A stretch of 64,000 nucleotides of DNA, taken from the NCBI RefSeq assembly GCF_022171985.1, contig NZ_JAJVHF010000013.1, positions 1 through 64,000 of the forward strand. The letters run 5' to 3'. The position numbers and the translations under genes are program-made. Positions 34,591-43,867 of this stretch are shown here, piece by piece; within the stretch, counting starts at the first letter, position 1; each line of letters opens with the position of its first letter. The notes under the pieces are model-generated. The model had not been told where the DNA came from. It worked only from the letters and a program-made list of their open reading frames with translations, and did no database searches. The stretch is from Huaxiibacter chinensis. Lineage in GTDB: Bacteria; Pseudomonadota; Gammaproteobacteria; Enterobacterales; Enterobacteriaceae.

Positions 34591-35195
34591 TTCGTCCCCT
34601 CGTTTTGTGCCTGAAACAGCGAGAGATCGCCAAAATCGGTGTTAACGGTCAGCTCGCGTTTACGCTTGCTGGTGCGCGCAATATCGCGAATGTTTACTAA
34701 AATCAGCGCCTTTGTCGGACAGGTGCGTACACAGGCCGGACCCTGCTCATCAAAACTGCACAGATCGCATTTCACCGCGATGGCCCGCACGCCGGGTACC
34801 CAGTCCAGCAGCGTGCTGACGCGGGCAGGCGCAGGCGGCGCGGACGGGGCTTTTGGCGAGTTGGCATTAGCCGGGATATGCACTGGACGACTGCCTGAAA
34901 ATTCAATGGCGCCAAACGGGCAGGCAATGCCGCACAGTTTGCAGCTCACGCACAGGCTTTCATTCAGCTGCACGGCACCCTCAACGCGGGTGATGGCATT
35001 CACAGGGCAGACGCCAGCGCACGGGGCATCTTCACAATGGTGGCAGAGCTGCGGCGCAGACTCTTTTTCATTACGCATGACTTTCAAACGCGGCATGGAC
35101 TGCAACCCATGCAGACGATGTGTTTCTGAACACGCCGCCTCACAGGTATGACAGCCAATGCAGACCGTCGAGTCAGCTATTACAAAACGGTTCAC
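34587..35195 (-). CDS. hycB: Formate hydrogenlyase iron-sulfur subunit HycB
   Basis: HycB carries electrons from formate dehydrogenase H (FdhF, not in the window) to the hydrogenase. The 202 residues hold four Cys clusters (CIGCHTCEAAC, CHHCEDAPCAGVC, CVSCKLCGIAC, CDLC...CVRTCP). A Pro/Ala-rich insertion lies near 110-125. Similar to HydN, also in this window. Confidence 0.96.
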   Translation of the reverse strand: MNRFVIADSTVCIGCHTCEAACSETHRLHGLQSMPRLKVMRNEKESAPQLCHHCEDAPCAGVCPVNAITRVEGAVQLNESLCVSCKLCGIACPFGAIEFSGSRPVHIPANANSPKAPSAPPAPARVSTLLDWVPGVRAIAVKCDLCSFDEQGPACVRTCPTKALILVNIRDIARTSKRKRELTVNTDFGDLSLFQAQNEGTK

Positions 35196-35224
35196 CGGAG
35201 AGTCCTCTGGACATAGTCATTTTT

Positions 35225-35257
35225 GACGAAAAAATGTCTTTCGACACTCATCGACAC
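35225..35257. promoter_or_regulatory. Possible intra-operon FhlA site between hycA and hycB
   Basis: The stretch carries TGTCTTTCGACA and a following CATCGACAC, resembling the TGTCATTTCGTCATCGCTGACA core between hycA and hypA. In E. coli a FhlA/IHF region in the hycA-hycB gap drives the divergent hyp genes. I see the resemblance only; no perfect palindrome is present. Confidence 0.45.
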
Positions 35258-35264
35258 ACAAACA

Positions 35265-35720
35265 TCAGGCGGAGCGAGGCTCGCTCACCAGTTGTTCCAG
35301 ATTTACCGGCAAATCGTGTTCAACCGCCGAGTAGAGGTTGTTATAAACAGGCGCAATTTTTTCCAGATAGTGTTCCAGTACCTGTTGGCGATCGCGGTTG
35401 CTGACGTGGCCGTCCACCGTGCCATCCACCATGAGCTGCGCCTGGGCGATGCGCTGCTTGCCGCCCTCTTTGGTCTCGACGTAATACTCAATGGTATGGC
35501 TGTTAAAGCTGTCCGCCAGGGTGACGTAGATCGTGAAGTGACCAAACAGCACAAAGCACAGATCCTCTTCTGACGTACAGCTCATGGCGTGATGCAAACG
35601 TGCTTTAGACAAGGTGATGCCTTGTACCAGAGCGTTACAGTAGCGCTGCCACTGGTCATGAAGCTGTTGATGGCGTTGCGCGATGTAGTCTGCCTTTTCG
35701 CTAATTTCCCAAATAGTCAT
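35265..35720 (-). CDS. hycA: Formate hydrogenlyase regulatory protein HycA
   Basis: HycA antagonises FhlA and lowers transcription of hyc and hyp. The 151-residue protein starts MTIWEISEKADYIA and has no recognisable DNA-binding motif. It is the first gene of the hyc operon, divergent from hypA, with a sigma-54 promoter 35 bp upstream. The ribosome site is weak (GAG just before ATG), which may limit its level. Confidence 0.95.
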   Translation of the reverse strand: MTIWEISEKADYIAQRHQQLHDQWQRYCNALVQGITLSKARLHHAMSCTSEEDLCFVLFGHFTIYVTLADSFNSHTIEYYVETKEGGKQRIAQAQLMVDGTVDGHVSNRDRQQVLEHYLEKIAPVYNNLYSAVEHDLPVNLEQLVSEPRSA

Positions 35721-35754
35721 CTCAAATATCCGCTTAATGGAGATAGCCCTGTTA

Positions 35755-35770
35755 AGCAGATTCCGTGCCA
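35755..35770 (-). promoter_or_regulatory. Sigma-54 promoter of hycABCDEFGHI
   Basis: On the minus strand TGGCACGGAATCTGCT matches the -24/-12 consensus with GG and GC ten bases apart. It lies about 45 bp from the FhlA-type repeats at 35813-35872 and directs transcription towards hycA. Confidence 0.88.
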
Positions 35771-35812
35771 GTTTTTATCTTATTGATTTCTATAAGTTTA
35801 AATAAAAATGCC

Positions 35813-35872
35813 GATGTCAGCGTCAGGGTGACGAGGTGTCATTTCGTCATCGCTGACATCGTCACCTGACAG
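35813..35872. promoter_or_regulatory. FhlA upstream activating region, hycA-hypA
   Basis: The 60-bp region has a perfect 10-bp inverted repeat GATGTCAGCG (35813-35822) / CGCTGACATC (35851-35860). Between and beyond them are further TCAGGGTGACGA, TGTCATTTCGTCATCG and GTCACCTGACA elements. It lies between divergent sigma-54 promoters for hyc and hyp, where FhlA activates both in E. coli. Confidence 0.85.
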
Positions 35873-35884
35873 CGGAATTGGAGC

Positions 35885-35900
35885 TGGCACCGATATTGCA
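35885..35900 (+). promoter_or_regulatory. Sigma-54 promoter of hypABCDE
   Basis: TGGCACCGATATTGCA fits the -24/-12 consensus exactly (TGGCAC-N5-TTGCA). It is 30 bp upstream of hypA and just after the FhlA-type repeats. Confidence 0.93.
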
Positions 35901-35929
35901 TTAATGGGCCAAATCATCGAGGAGGCGCC

Positions 35930-36289
35930 ATGCACGAAATCACCCTCTGTCAGCGGGCCATCGAACTTATCGAACAGCAGGCAACCCAGCACAATGCAAA
36001 ACGCGTGACCGGCGTCTGGCTCAAAGTCGGGGCATTTTCCTGCGTCGAAGCCAGCGCCCTGACCTTTTGCTTTGAACTGGTGTGCCGGGACACCCTCGCA
36101 GAAGGCTGTGCGCTGCATTTAGAAGAACAGCAGGCCGAATGCTGGTGCGGACAATGTCAGCAATACGTCACGCTGGTGTCATCCCGGGTCCGCAGTTGCC
36201 CGCACTGCCACAGTACCGGGCTGCGTATCGTGGCCGATGACGGCCTGCAAATTCAGCGCCTCGAAATTGAAGGAGAAGATCATGTGTAG
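35930..36289 (+). CDS. hypA: Hydrogenase nickel insertion protein HypA
   Basis: HypA delivers nickel with HypB to the hydrogenase large-subunit precursor. The 119-residue protein begins MHEITLCQ, with the nickel-binding His2, and has a zinc site formed by CWCGQC and CPHCHS near 74-100. An AGGAGG ribosome site precedes it. Its end overlaps hypB by 8 bp. Confidence 0.97.
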   Translation: MHEITLCQRAIELIEQQATQHNAKRVTGVWLKVGAFSCVEASALTFCFELVCRDTLAEGCALHLEEQQAECWCGQCQQYVTLVSSRVRSCPHCHSTGLRIVADDGLQIQRLEIEGEDHV

Positions 36290-37145
36290 TACCTGCGGTT
36301 GCGCTGAAGGCAATCTGTATATAGAAGGTGATGAACATCGTCCCCACTCGGCGTTCCGTTCTGCGCCGTTCTCCCCGGCGGCACGACAGGCGGCGACCAT
36401 CACCGGGGTGACGTTTAGACCAATCCGATCCGCTGAAGGCGATCTGCATTATGGCCACGGCGAAGCCGGTACGCATGCGCCTGGCATGAGCCAGCGCAGA
36501 ATGCTGGAGGTTGAGCTCAACGTGCTGGACAAAAATAATCAGCTTGCCGCCCGCAACCGCGCTCAGTTTGCCGCGCGCCAGCAGCTGGTGCTGAATCTGG
36601 TTTCCAGCCCCGGATCCGGTAAAACCACCCTTCTCACCGAAACGTTAAAACTCCTGAACGGGCAGGTTTCCTGTGCGGTCATCGAAGGCGATCAGCAAAC
36701 CGTGAACGATGCCGCGCGGATCCGCGAGACGGGCACTCCCGCCATTCAGGTGAATACCGGAAAAGGATGTCACCTGGATGCGCAGATGATTGCCGATGCC
36801 GCGCCGCGTCTGCCGCTTCACGATAACGGTATTCTTTTTATCGAAAACGTCGGCAACCTGGTGTGCCCGGCCAGTTTCGATCTGGGCGAGCGGCATAAAG
36901 TGGCGGTGCTCTCCGTTACCGAAGGCGAAGACAAGCCGCTGAAATATCCGCATATGTTTGCTGCCGCCTCGCTGATGTTGCTGAATAAAATCGATCTGCT
37001 GCCCTACCTTAATTTTGACGTCGAGAAATGCCTGGCCTATGCCCGCGAGGTGAACCCGACTATCGACATTCTGCTGGTTTCCGCCACGCGCGGTGACGGC
37101 ATGGCGAGCTGGCTACGCTGGCTGGAGAACGAACGATGTGCATAG
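36282..37145 (+). CDS. hypB: Hydrogenase nickel incorporation GTPase HypB
   Basis: HypB is a SIMIBI-class GTPase that drives nickel transfer. The 287-residue product begins [10 protein letters not shown], the N-terminal CxxCGC nickel motif. It has P-loop [11 protein letters not shown] near 108-118 and the NKID guanine motif. A His-containing segment ([10 protein letters not shown]) lies near 52-65. The start at 36282 is used because the Cys motif must be N-terminal; an earlier in-frame ATG lies within hypA. Confidence 0.97.
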   Translation: MCSTCGCAEGNLYIEGDEHRPHSAFRSAPFSPAARQAATITGVTFRPIRSAEGDLHYGHGEAGTHAPGMSQRRMLEVELNVLDKNNQLAARNRAQFAARQQLVLNLVSSPGSGKTTLLTETLKLLNGQVSCAVIEGDQQTVNDAARIRETGTPAIQVNTGKGCHLDAQMIADAAPRLPLHDNGILFIENVGNLVCPASFDLGERHKVAVLSVTEGEDKPLKYPHMFAAASLMLLNKIDLLPYLNFDVEKCLAYAREVNPTIDILLVSATRGDGMASWLRWLENERCA

Positions 37146-37408
37146 GCGTTCCCGGGCAAATTCAGTCCATAGAGGGCCATCAGGCCAAAGTTGAGGTTTG
37201 TGGCGTACTGCGCGACGTTGATCTCACCCTGGTGGGTAATGTGGATGAACAAGGCCACTCCCGCCTCGGCCAGTGGGTGCTGGTGCATGTGGGTTTTGCG
37301 ATGAGCATGATCGACGAAGAGGAGGCCCGCGACACGCTGGCGGCCCTGCAAAACATGTTTGAAGTGGAGCCGGACGTGGGCGCACTCTTGTTTGGTGAGG
37401 AGCGGTAA
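37136..37408 (+). CDS. hypC: Hydrogenase assembly chaperone HypC
   Basis: HypC carries the Fe(CN)2CO unit with HypD and binds the HycE precursor. The 90-residue protein starts MCIGVPGQI, with the essential Cys2 exposed once the first Met is removed. It overlaps hypB by 10 bp and is followed by hypD after two bases. Confidence 0.97.
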   Translation: MCIGVPGQIQSIEGHQAKVEVCGVLRDVDLTLVGNVDEQGHSRLGQWVLVHVGFAMSMIDEEEARDTLAALQNMFEVEPDVGALLFGEER

Positions 37409-37410
37409 CG

Positions 37411-38532
37411 ATGCGTTACGTTGATGAATATCGTGCGCCGGACAAGGTTATGCAGCTGATAGCGCATCTCAGGAGCCGTGCAAAAGAGTTGGATTACACC
37501 CCCGCCCGCCCCCTGCGAATCATGGAAGTGTGCGGCGGGCACACCCATGCCATCTTTAAATTCGGTCTCGATCAGCTTTTGCCCGAAAACATCGAATTTA
37601 TTCACGGTCCCGGCTGTCCGGTCTGCGTCCTGCCGATGGGCCGGATCGACAACTGCATTGAAATTGCCGAACGTCCCGACGTGATATTCTGCACCTTTGG
37701 CGATGCCATGCGGGTGCCCGGGAAAAAGGGGTCATTGCTGCAGGCCCGTACGCGAGGCGCGGACGTGCGCATTGTCTATTCCCCCGTCGATGCCCTGAAG
37801 CTGGCCGACGAGAACCCCGGACGCAACGTCGTCTTCTTCGGTCTGGGGTTTGAAACCACCATGCCCGCCACGGCAATGACCCTGAAGCAGGCGAAAGCCA
37901 GGCAGAGTGAAAACTTTTTCTTTTTTTGTCAGCACATCACGTTGCTCCCCACCTTACGCAGCCTGCTTGATGAGCCAGACAACGGCATTGATGCTTTTCT
38001 GGCGCCCGGTCACGTCAGTATGGTCATCGGCACAGAAGCCTACGGTTTCATTTCTGCCGACTATCATCGTCCATTAGTCGTTGCTGGTTTCGAACCTCTT
38101 GATCTACTGCAAGGCGTGACCATGCTGGTTGAGCAGAAAATAGCAGCCCGGAGTGTGGTGGAAAACCAGTATCGTCGTGTCGTTCCGGATGCGGGTAACG
38201 CTCTTGCACAACAGGCCATCGCCGAGGTCTTTACGGTGAAAGGCGACAGCGAATGGCGGGGGCTTGGGCTTATCAACCATTCCGGCGTGCATCTGACCCC
38301 GGAATATCAGCGCTTTGATGCCGAGGCGCATTTTCACCCCGAGCCGCAACACGTTTGCGATGACCCGCTGGCACGGTGCGGTGAGGTCCTTACCGGAAAA
38401 TGCAAACCGCATCAGTGTCCTTTATTTGGCCGTACCTGCAATCCGCAAACCGCCTTTGGCGCACTGATGGTCTCATCAGAAGGTGCATGCGCCGCGTGGT
38501 ACCAGTATCGCAATCAGGAGTGTGAAGCATGA
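37411..38532 (+). CDS. hypD: Hydrogenase iron-ligand assembly protein HypD
   Basis: HypD is the scaffold on which the Fe(CN)2CO group is made, with HypC and HypE. The 373-residue protein has the conserved CGGHTHAIFKFG near 35-46, GPGCPVCVLP near 65-74 and C-terminal Cys residues (CGEVLTGKCKPHQCPLFGRTC) that bind a 4Fe-4S cluster. It overlaps hypE by 4 bp. Confidence 0.97.
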   Translation: MRYVDEYRAPDKVMQLIAHLRSRAKELDYTPARPLRIMEVCGGHTHAIFKFGLDQLLPENIEFIHGPGCPVCVLPMGRIDNCIEIAERPDVIFCTFGDAMRVPGKKGSLLQARTRGADVRIVYSPVDALKLADENPGRNVVFFGLGFETTMPATAMTLKQAKARQSENFFFFCQHITLLPTLRSLLDEPDNGIDAFLAPGHVSMVIGTEAYGFISADYHRPLVVAGFEPLDLLQGVTMLVEQKIAARSVVENQYRRVVPDAGNALAQQAIAEVFTVKGDSEWRGLGLINHSGVHLTPEYQRFDAEAHFHPEPQHVCDDPLARCGEVLTGKCKPHQCPLFGRTCNPQTAFGALMVSSEGACAAWYQYRNQECEA

Positions 38533-39539
38533 ACATGATTGAAATGGCGCATGGCAGCGGCGGCCGGGCGATGCAGCAGTTAATCAGTCAACTGTTTATG
38601 GACGCCTTCGCTAATCCGTGGCTGGCAGAGCAGGAAGATCAGGCGCGAATCGATCTCTCCACGCTCACCACCCAGGGCGACCGGCTGGCTTTTTCCACCG
38701 ACAGCTATGTGATAGACCCGCTCTTTTTCCCGGGCGGCGATATTGGCAAGCTGGCGGTGTGCGGCACGGCCAACGACGTCGCCGTCAGCGGGGCTGTCCC
38801 GCGTTTCCTCTCCTGCGGGTTTATCCTTGAAGAGGGTTTACCGATGGAGACGCTGACCGCCGTGGTCAACAGCATGGCACAGACCGCGCGGGACGCTGGG
38901 ATTGCCATTGTCACTGGCGATACCAAGGTCGTGCAGCGCGGTGCGGCGGATAAACTCTTTATCAATACCGCCGGTATGGGGGCCATCCCCGGTGATATTC
39001 ACTGGGGCGCGCAGCAGCTGGCGGTGGGCGATCTTTTGATTGTCAGCGGCACGCTGGGCTGTCACGGGGCCACAATTCTCAATCTGCGGGAAGGCCTTGG
39101 GCTAGACGGGGAGTTGCGAAGCGACTGCGCCGTCCTGACGCCGCTGATCCAGACGCTGCGCCATACGTCTGGCGTCAAGGCCCTGCGCGATGCCACGCGC
39201 GGCGGGGTGAATGCGGTCGTGCATGAATTTGCAGCCACCAGCGGCTGTGGCGTGGAGCTTATGGAGCAACACCTGCCGGTGACGTCCGCCGTACGCGGGC
39301 TGTGCGAGCTGCTGGGTCTGGATCCGCTTAATTTTGCTAACGAAGGAAAGCTCGTGATTGGCGTTGAGCGTTCTGCCGCAGATGCGGTGCTGGCGCAGCT
39401 GCGCGACCACCCGCTCGGTCAGAACGCCGCTATTATTGGTGAAGTGGTTGAGCGTAAAGGGGTGCGCCTGACCGGACTGTATGGGGTCAAACGCACGCTG
39501 GAGTTACCGCACGCTGAACCCTTACCCCGAATTTGCTAG
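38529..39539 (+). CDS. hypE: Carbamoyl dehydratase HypE
   Basis: HypE dehydrates the carbamoyl group received from HypF to a thiocyanate on its C-terminal Cys, the cyanide source for the NiFe centre. The 336-residue PurM-like ATPase carries AHGSGGRAMQQL at the N-terminus and ends PRIC, the required C-terminal Cys. It is the last gene of hypABCDE and lies 67 bp before fhlA. Confidence 0.98.
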   Translation: MNMIEMAHGSGGRAMQQLISQLFMDAFANPWLAEQEDQARIDLSTLTTQGDRLAFSTDSYVIDPLFFPGGDIGKLAVCGTANDVAVSGAVPRFLSCGFILEEGLPMETLTAVVNSMAQTARDAGIAIVTGDTKVVQRGAADKLFINTAGMGAIPGDIHWGAQQLAVGDLLIVSGTLGCHGATILNLREGLGLDGELRSDCAVLTPLIQTLRHTSGVKALRDATRGGVNAVVHEFAATSGCGVELMEQHLPVTSAVRGLCELLGLDPLNFANEGKLVIGVERSAADAVLAQLRDHPLGQNAAIIGEVVERKGVRLTGLYGVKRTLELPHAEPLPRIC

Positions 39540-39606
39540 AACCGCACGATAAGCGGTCAGCACACCGTTATTTTTAATTGCCTGTTTCATGTGGAAAGCA
39601 ACGTAC

Positions 39607-41679
39607 ATGTCGTATACACCGATGAGCGATCTTGGACAGCAGGGTCTGTTTGATATCACACGCACGCTTTTGCAACAGCCCGATTTGGGCAGCCTGAGCG
39701 ATGCCCTGACGCAACTGGTCAGACAGTCCGCGCTGGCGGACAGTGCCGCGATCGTCCTGTGGCATGCCGGAACTCAACGCGCGAACTATTATGCGACGCG
39801 TGACAATGGCAAGCCCATCGAATACGAAGATGAAACGGTACTGGCGCATGGACCGGTCAGGCGACTCCTCTCCCGCCCGGATGCCCTGCACTGCAATTTT
39901 GCCGAGTTCCGCCAGGCCTGGCCGCAGCTGGCAGCCAGCAACCTGTACTCCCCTTTTGGGCATTATTGTCTGCTGCCGCTGGCCGCCGAAGGGCGCATTT
40001 TCGGCGGCTGTGAGTTTATTCGCGAGACCGACCAGCCGTGGAGTGAAGCGGAATATCAACGCCTGCATACGTTTACGCAGATTGTCGGCGTGGTGGCTGA
40101 GCAAATACACAGCCGCGTCACCAATAACGTTGATTACGATCTCTTAAGCCGCGAGCGGGATAACTTTCGCATTCTGGTCGCCATTACCAATGCGGTGCTC
40201 TCTCGTCTGGACATGGATGAGCTGGTCAGCGAAGTGGCGAAAGAGATCCATCACTATTTTAAAATCGATGCCATCAGCATCGTGCTGAGCGGCCGTCGCA
40301 AAGGCAAGCTCAATATCTATTCCACCCACTATCTCGACGAAACTCATCCGGCGCATGAACAGAGCGAAGTGGACGAAGCCGGCACGCTTTCCGAGCGCGT
40401 CTTTAAGAGCAAAGAGATGCTGCTCTTAAATCTGCATGAACAGGATGAACTGGCCCCTTACGAGAAAATGCTGTTTAAGACCTGGGGCAACCAGATCCAG
40501 ACGCTTTGCCTGCTGCCGCTGATGTCCGGCAATACCATGCTGGGCGTGCTTAAGCTTGCCCAGTGTGAAGAGAAAATCTTCACCACCGCGAATCTTAAGC
40601 TGCTGCGTCAAATTGCGGAACGCATCGCGATCGCTCTGGATAACGCGCTGGCCTATCAGGAAATTCATCGACTTAAAGAGCGGCTGGTGGATGAAAACCT
40701 GGCCCTGACGGAGCAACTGAACAACGTCGAAAGCGAGTTTGGTGAAATCATTGGCCGCAGCGACGCCATGTTTAACGTGCTGAAGCAGGTTGAAATGGTG
40801 GCGCAAAGTGACAGTACGGTGCTGATCCTTGGCGAAACCGGCACCGGAAAGGAGCTGATTGCCCGGGCGATTCATAATCTCAGTAACCGCAACAGCCGCC
40901 GCATGGTGAAGATGAACTGTGCGGCGATGCCCGCCGGTCTGCTTGAAAGCGATCTGTTTGGTCACGAGCGCGGCGCCTTTACCGGCGCAAGCAGCCAGCG
41001 CATCGGCCGCTTTGAACTGGCGGACAAAAGCTCACTCTTCCTGGACGAGGTGGGCGATATGCCGGTGGAACTCCAGCCTAAACTGCTGCGCGTTCTGCAG
41101 GAACAAGAGTTTGAGCGGCTCGGCAGCAACAAGCTGATTCGCACGGATGTCCGGCTGATTGCCGCCACCAACCGCGATCTGAAAAAGATGGTCGCCGACC
41201 GGGAATTTCGTAGCGACCTTTACTATCGCCTGAACGTCTTCCCTGTTTGTCTGCCGCCGCTGCGTGAACGTCCGGAGGATATCCCGCTGCTGGTGAAAGC
41301 CTTCACCGCCAAAATTGCCCGCCGTCTGGGGCGCAATATCGACAGCATTCCCGCTGAAACCTTACGCACGCTCTCTGCTATGGAGTGGCCAGGCAACGTG
41401 CGTGAGCTGGAAAATGTCATTGAGCGGGCCGTTCTGCTCACGCGCGGCAACGTATTACAGCTCTCCCTGCCTGAAATTGTCATGGTGAACACACCCGTTC
41501 CTGACGCCGAAGTGGCAAGGGACGGTGAGGATGAATACGCCCTGATAATCCGCGTGTTAAAAGAGACAAATGGCGTCGTCGCAGGGCCGAAAGGGGCTGC
41601 ACAGCGGCTGGGGTTAAAACGCACCACGCTCCTGTCGCGAATGAAACGGCTGGGCATTGATAAAGAGAATCTGGCATAA
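39607..41679 (+). CDS. fhlA: Formate hydrogenlyase transcriptional activator FhlA
   Basis: FhlA binds formate and activates the sigma-54 promoters of hyc, hyp, hydN and fdhF. The 690-residue protein has two GAF domains (about 20-170 and 200-345), an AAA+ domain with Walker A GETGTGKE near 388-395 and GAFTGA, and a C-terminal Fis-type HTH (AAQRLGLKRTTLLSRM). The start MSYTPMSD matches E. coli; six codons upstream are open but unsupported. Confidence 0.97.
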   Translation: MSYTPMSDLGQQGLFDITRTLLQQPDLGSLSDALTQLVRQSALADSAAIVLWHAGTQRANYYATRDNGKPIEYEDETVLAHGPVRRLLSRPDALHCNFAEFRQAWPQLAASNLYSPFGHYCLLPLAAEGRIFGGCEFIRETDQPWSEAEYQRLHTFTQIVGVVAEQIHSRVTNNVDYDLLSRERDNFRILVAITNAVLSRLDMDELVSEVAKEIHHYFKIDAISIVLSGRRKGKLNIYSTHYLDETHPAHEQSEVDEAGTLSERVFKSKEMLLLNLHEQDELAPYEKMLFKTWGNQIQTLCLLPLMSGNTMLGVLKLAQCEEKIFTTANLKLLRQIAERIAIALDNALAYQEIHRLKERLVDENLALTEQLNNVESEFGEIIGRSDAMFNVLKQVEMVAQSDSTVLILGETGTGKELIARAIHNLSNRNSRRMVKMNCAAMPAGLLESDLFGHERGAFTGASSQRIGRFELADKSSLFLDEVGDMPVELQPKLLRVLQEQEFERLGSNKLIRTDVRLIAATNRDLKKMVADREFRSDLYYRLNVFPVCLPPLRERPEDIPLLVKAFTAKIARRLGRNIDSIPAETLRTLSAMEWPGNVRELENVIERAVLLTRGNVLQLSLPEIVMVNTPVPDAEVARDGEDEYALIIRVLKETNGVVAGPKGAAQRLGLKRTTLLSRMKRLGIDKENLA

Positions 41680-41690
41680 GCTTTCCCGCC

Positions 41691-41715
41691 GGGCGGTGCG
41701 CCATCTGCGCCGCCC
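41691..41715 (+). terminator. Hairpin after fhlA
   Basis: GGGCGG and CCGCCC form a GC-rich stem around 13 bases, partly paired, 11 bp after the fhlA stop. No T tract follows, so the terminator call is tentative. Confidence 0.4.
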
Positions 41716-41742
41716 ATTGTCACGCAGCGAAATTGTCCCTCA

Positions 41743-41771
41743 TTGACACAATATATTTTCCTCTGTATAAA
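41743..41771 (+). promoter_or_regulatory. Strong sigma-70 promoter of the siderophore ABC operon
   Basis: TTGACA (41743-41748) and TATAAA (41766-41771) are separated by exactly 17 bp. The expected start at about 41778 falls just before the Fur-type box, so Fur binding would block it. Confidence 0.8.
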
Positions 41772-41781
41772 ATTGCGCCTT

Positions 41782-41800
41782 AATAATGAGTTTCATTTGC
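41782..41800 (+). promoter_or_regulatory. Fur box
   Basis: AATAATGAGTTTCATTTGC matches the 19-bp Fur consensus at 13 positions, including the central AATGA and TCATT hexamer arms. It lies 31 bp upstream of the binding-protein start and just downstream of the promoter start. Confidence 0.78.
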
Positions 41801-41831
41801 ATTAATATAATTCTAATGAAGGTAGCGTTTT

Positions 41832-42830
41832 ATGAAAAAGGTCCTCTGCGCGTTAAGTCTGGTGTTTGCGTCAGTCAGCTCTGCTCAGGCTACAACCTGG
41901 CCGCTGACGATTGAAAACTGCGGCTATAAAGAGACATTCACCAAAGCGCCGGAACGCGTGGTCGCGCTGGGGCAAAATACCGTTGAGATTTTGCTTCTGC
42001 TGGGCCTGCAAAAACACGTTATCGCCAGTGCCTTCTGGCCAACCAAAGTGCTGCCGCAGCTGGCTGAGCAAAATGCAAAAATCAACACCTTAACCGTCGA
42101 AATACCGACGCTTGAGTCCATCCTTGCGCAGAATCCCGACTTTGTTCCTGCACAGCTTCCGCTCTTACTGGGGCCGGAAAGCAAGGTAGCAAAACGCGAA
42201 GATCTGGCCACCGTCGGCGTGAACAGCTACTTATCGCCAGGCATGTGCGCCACCAAAAAAGCAGCCGGGGATATGTACGGCAGCCGTCAAAAACTGTGGG
42301 ACATGACGTATCTCTATAAAGAGATTGCCGACTTTGCCACCATCTTTAACGTCGAACCGCGCGGTGAAGCCCTGATTGCGGATTTCAAAAAACGCGAGAG
42401 CGATTTGCGACAGGAATTCAGTAAGAATAAAAAAGATCTCTCGTTTGTCTTCTGGTTCTCCAGCGCCTCCCCTTCTTCAGATGCTTACGTCGGGGGCAAA
42501 AACAGCGCCTCCGGATTTATCGCCAACGTGTTGGGCGGTCACAACGCCATCACCTCCGAGACCGAATGGCCAACGGTGGGTTGGGAAAGCATTATCGCGG
42601 CAAACCCGGACGTGATCGTGGTCTCCAGCCTTGACCGTAACCGCTGGGCGCTTGATAACGCGGAAGAAAAAATCAAATTCCTGAAAAGCGATCCGGCGGT
42701 GAGCCAACTGGACGCGGTGAAGAAAGGCCACATTGTGGTAATGGATGGTCAGGCAATGAACCCGACCATTCGCACGATCTATGGCGCTGAACAGGTTGGC
42801 GAACAGCTCAGAAAACTGGGGCTGAACTGA
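41832..42830 (+). CDS. Fe(3+)-siderophore ABC transporter periplasmic binding protein
   Basis: This is the periplasmic receptor of an iron-chelate importer, 332 residues of the BtuF/FhuD-like cluster A-II fold. A signal peptide is evident (MKKVLCALSLVFASVSSAQA). The domains start near RVVALGQNTVEILLLLG (43-59) and NPDVIVVSS (257-265). The specific ligand cannot be read from the sequence. The first gene after the Fur box, it lies between fhlA and ygbA, which are neighbours or near neighbours in E. coli. Confidence 0.9.
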   Translation: MKKVLCALSLVFASVSSAQATTWPLTIENCGYKETFTKAPERVVALGQNTVEILLLLGLQKHVIASAFWPTKVLPQLAEQNAKINTLTVEIPTLESILAQNPDFVPAQLPLLLGPESKVAKREDLATVGVNSYLSPGMCATKKAAGDMYGSRQKLWDMTYLYKEIADFATIFNVEPRGEALIADFKKRESDLRQEFSKNKKDLSFVFWFSSASPSSDAYVGGKNSASGFIANVLGGHNAITSETEWPTVGWESIIAANPDVIVVSSLDRNRWALDNAEEKIKFLKSDPAVSQLDAVKKGHIVVMDGQAMNPTIRTIYGAEQVGEQLRKLGLN

Positions 42831-43867
42831 TGGCGACGGCTGTCCTTCAGATGCGACATGGCGTGTTCATGACCACGTCATGCCTGCTTGCGTTTGTCCT
42901 GTTGCTGCTGGTGATTGGCGTTGGGGTCAGCGTAGGCGAGCTGTCTATTCCGCTGCAAAACGTCTTTTATGCCATCGGCAATAAAATCGGGCTGACCGAC
43001 GTACCGCTCAATCGCATCTATGAAAGCGTGATTTGGGATTTCCGCCTGAGTCGGGCGCTGGTGGCGGCCTGCTGCGGCGCCGGGCTGGCCATCTGTGGCG
43101 CCGTTCTTCAGAGCCTGCTGAAGAATGCGCTGGCAGAGCCGTACGTGCTTGGCGTGTCGGCAGGTGCTTCAACCGGGGCGGTGTCGGTCGTCGTACTGGG
43201 AATCGGCACCGGCGCGGTGTCACTGTCAGCCGGTGCGTTTGCCGGCGCATTCGCTGCCTTTGCCTTTGTCGCCTTTCTGACCAACGGGGCGCGGGGGGGC
43301 AACGAACGCACCATTCTGGCGGGCGTTGCGGCCTCTCAGCTCTTTAATGCCATTACGGCCTATACCATCAGCACCTCAGCCAGCGCTCAGCAGGCGCGAG
43401 ACGTGATGTTCTGGCTGTTGGGCAGTTTTAGCGGCGTGAGATGGCCTGAGTTTCAGCTGGCGCTGGTTGTGGTTCTGGCGGGCCTTGCGGTGTGTCTTTA
43501 CTATTCCCGCGCGCTGGATGCCTTTACCTTTGGCGACGATGCCGCCGCCTCGTTAGGGATCGCCGTTCCCTGGGTACGCCTTGCGCTGTTCACGACGACC
43601 GCACTGATCACGGCTACCATTGTGAGCATGGCTGGTTCTATTGGTTTTGTAGGGTTAGTGGTCCCACACATGATGCGTTTCTTCTTTGGGCCGCTCCACC
43701 GTACGCTGCTTATCGCCAGCGCGCTGGCCGGTGCCATCCTGATGGTGCTGGCGGATATCGCCTCGCGTCTATTGATTGCTCCGCAAAGCCTGCCCGTTGG
43801 CGTCGTCACGGCGCTGGTCGGCGTGCCGTTCTTTGCCGTGATTATCTACCGCTCAAGGAATAAGTAA
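42830..43867 (+). CDS. Iron-siderophore ABC transporter permease (FecCD family)
   Basis: This membrane subunit has 345 residues and about ten hydrophobic segments. The FecCD motifs LPRALVAACCGAGLAICGAVLQ-like (WDFRLSRALVAA, near 66-77), NALAEPYVLGVSAGAS and VGLVVPHMMR are visible. The start codon overlaps the stop of the binding protein (TGATG), and its own stop overlaps the ATPase start, so the three are translationally coupled. Confidence 0.93.
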   Translation: MATAVLQMRHGVFMTTSCLLAFVLLLLVIGVGVSVGELSIPLQNVFYAIGNKIGLTDVPLNRIYESVIWDFRLSRALVAACCGAGLAICGAVLQSLLKNALAEPYVLGVSAGASTGAVSVVVLGIGTGAVSLSAGAFAGAFAAFAFVAFLTNGARGGNERTILAGVAASQLFNAITAYTISTSASAQQARDVMFWLLGSFSGVRWPEFQLALVVVLAGLAVCLYYSRALDAFTFGDDAAASLGIAVPWVRLALFTTTALITATIVSMAGSIGFVGLVVPHMMRFFFGPLHRTLLIASALAGAILMVLADIASRLLIAPQSLPVGVVTALVGVPFFAVIIYRSRNK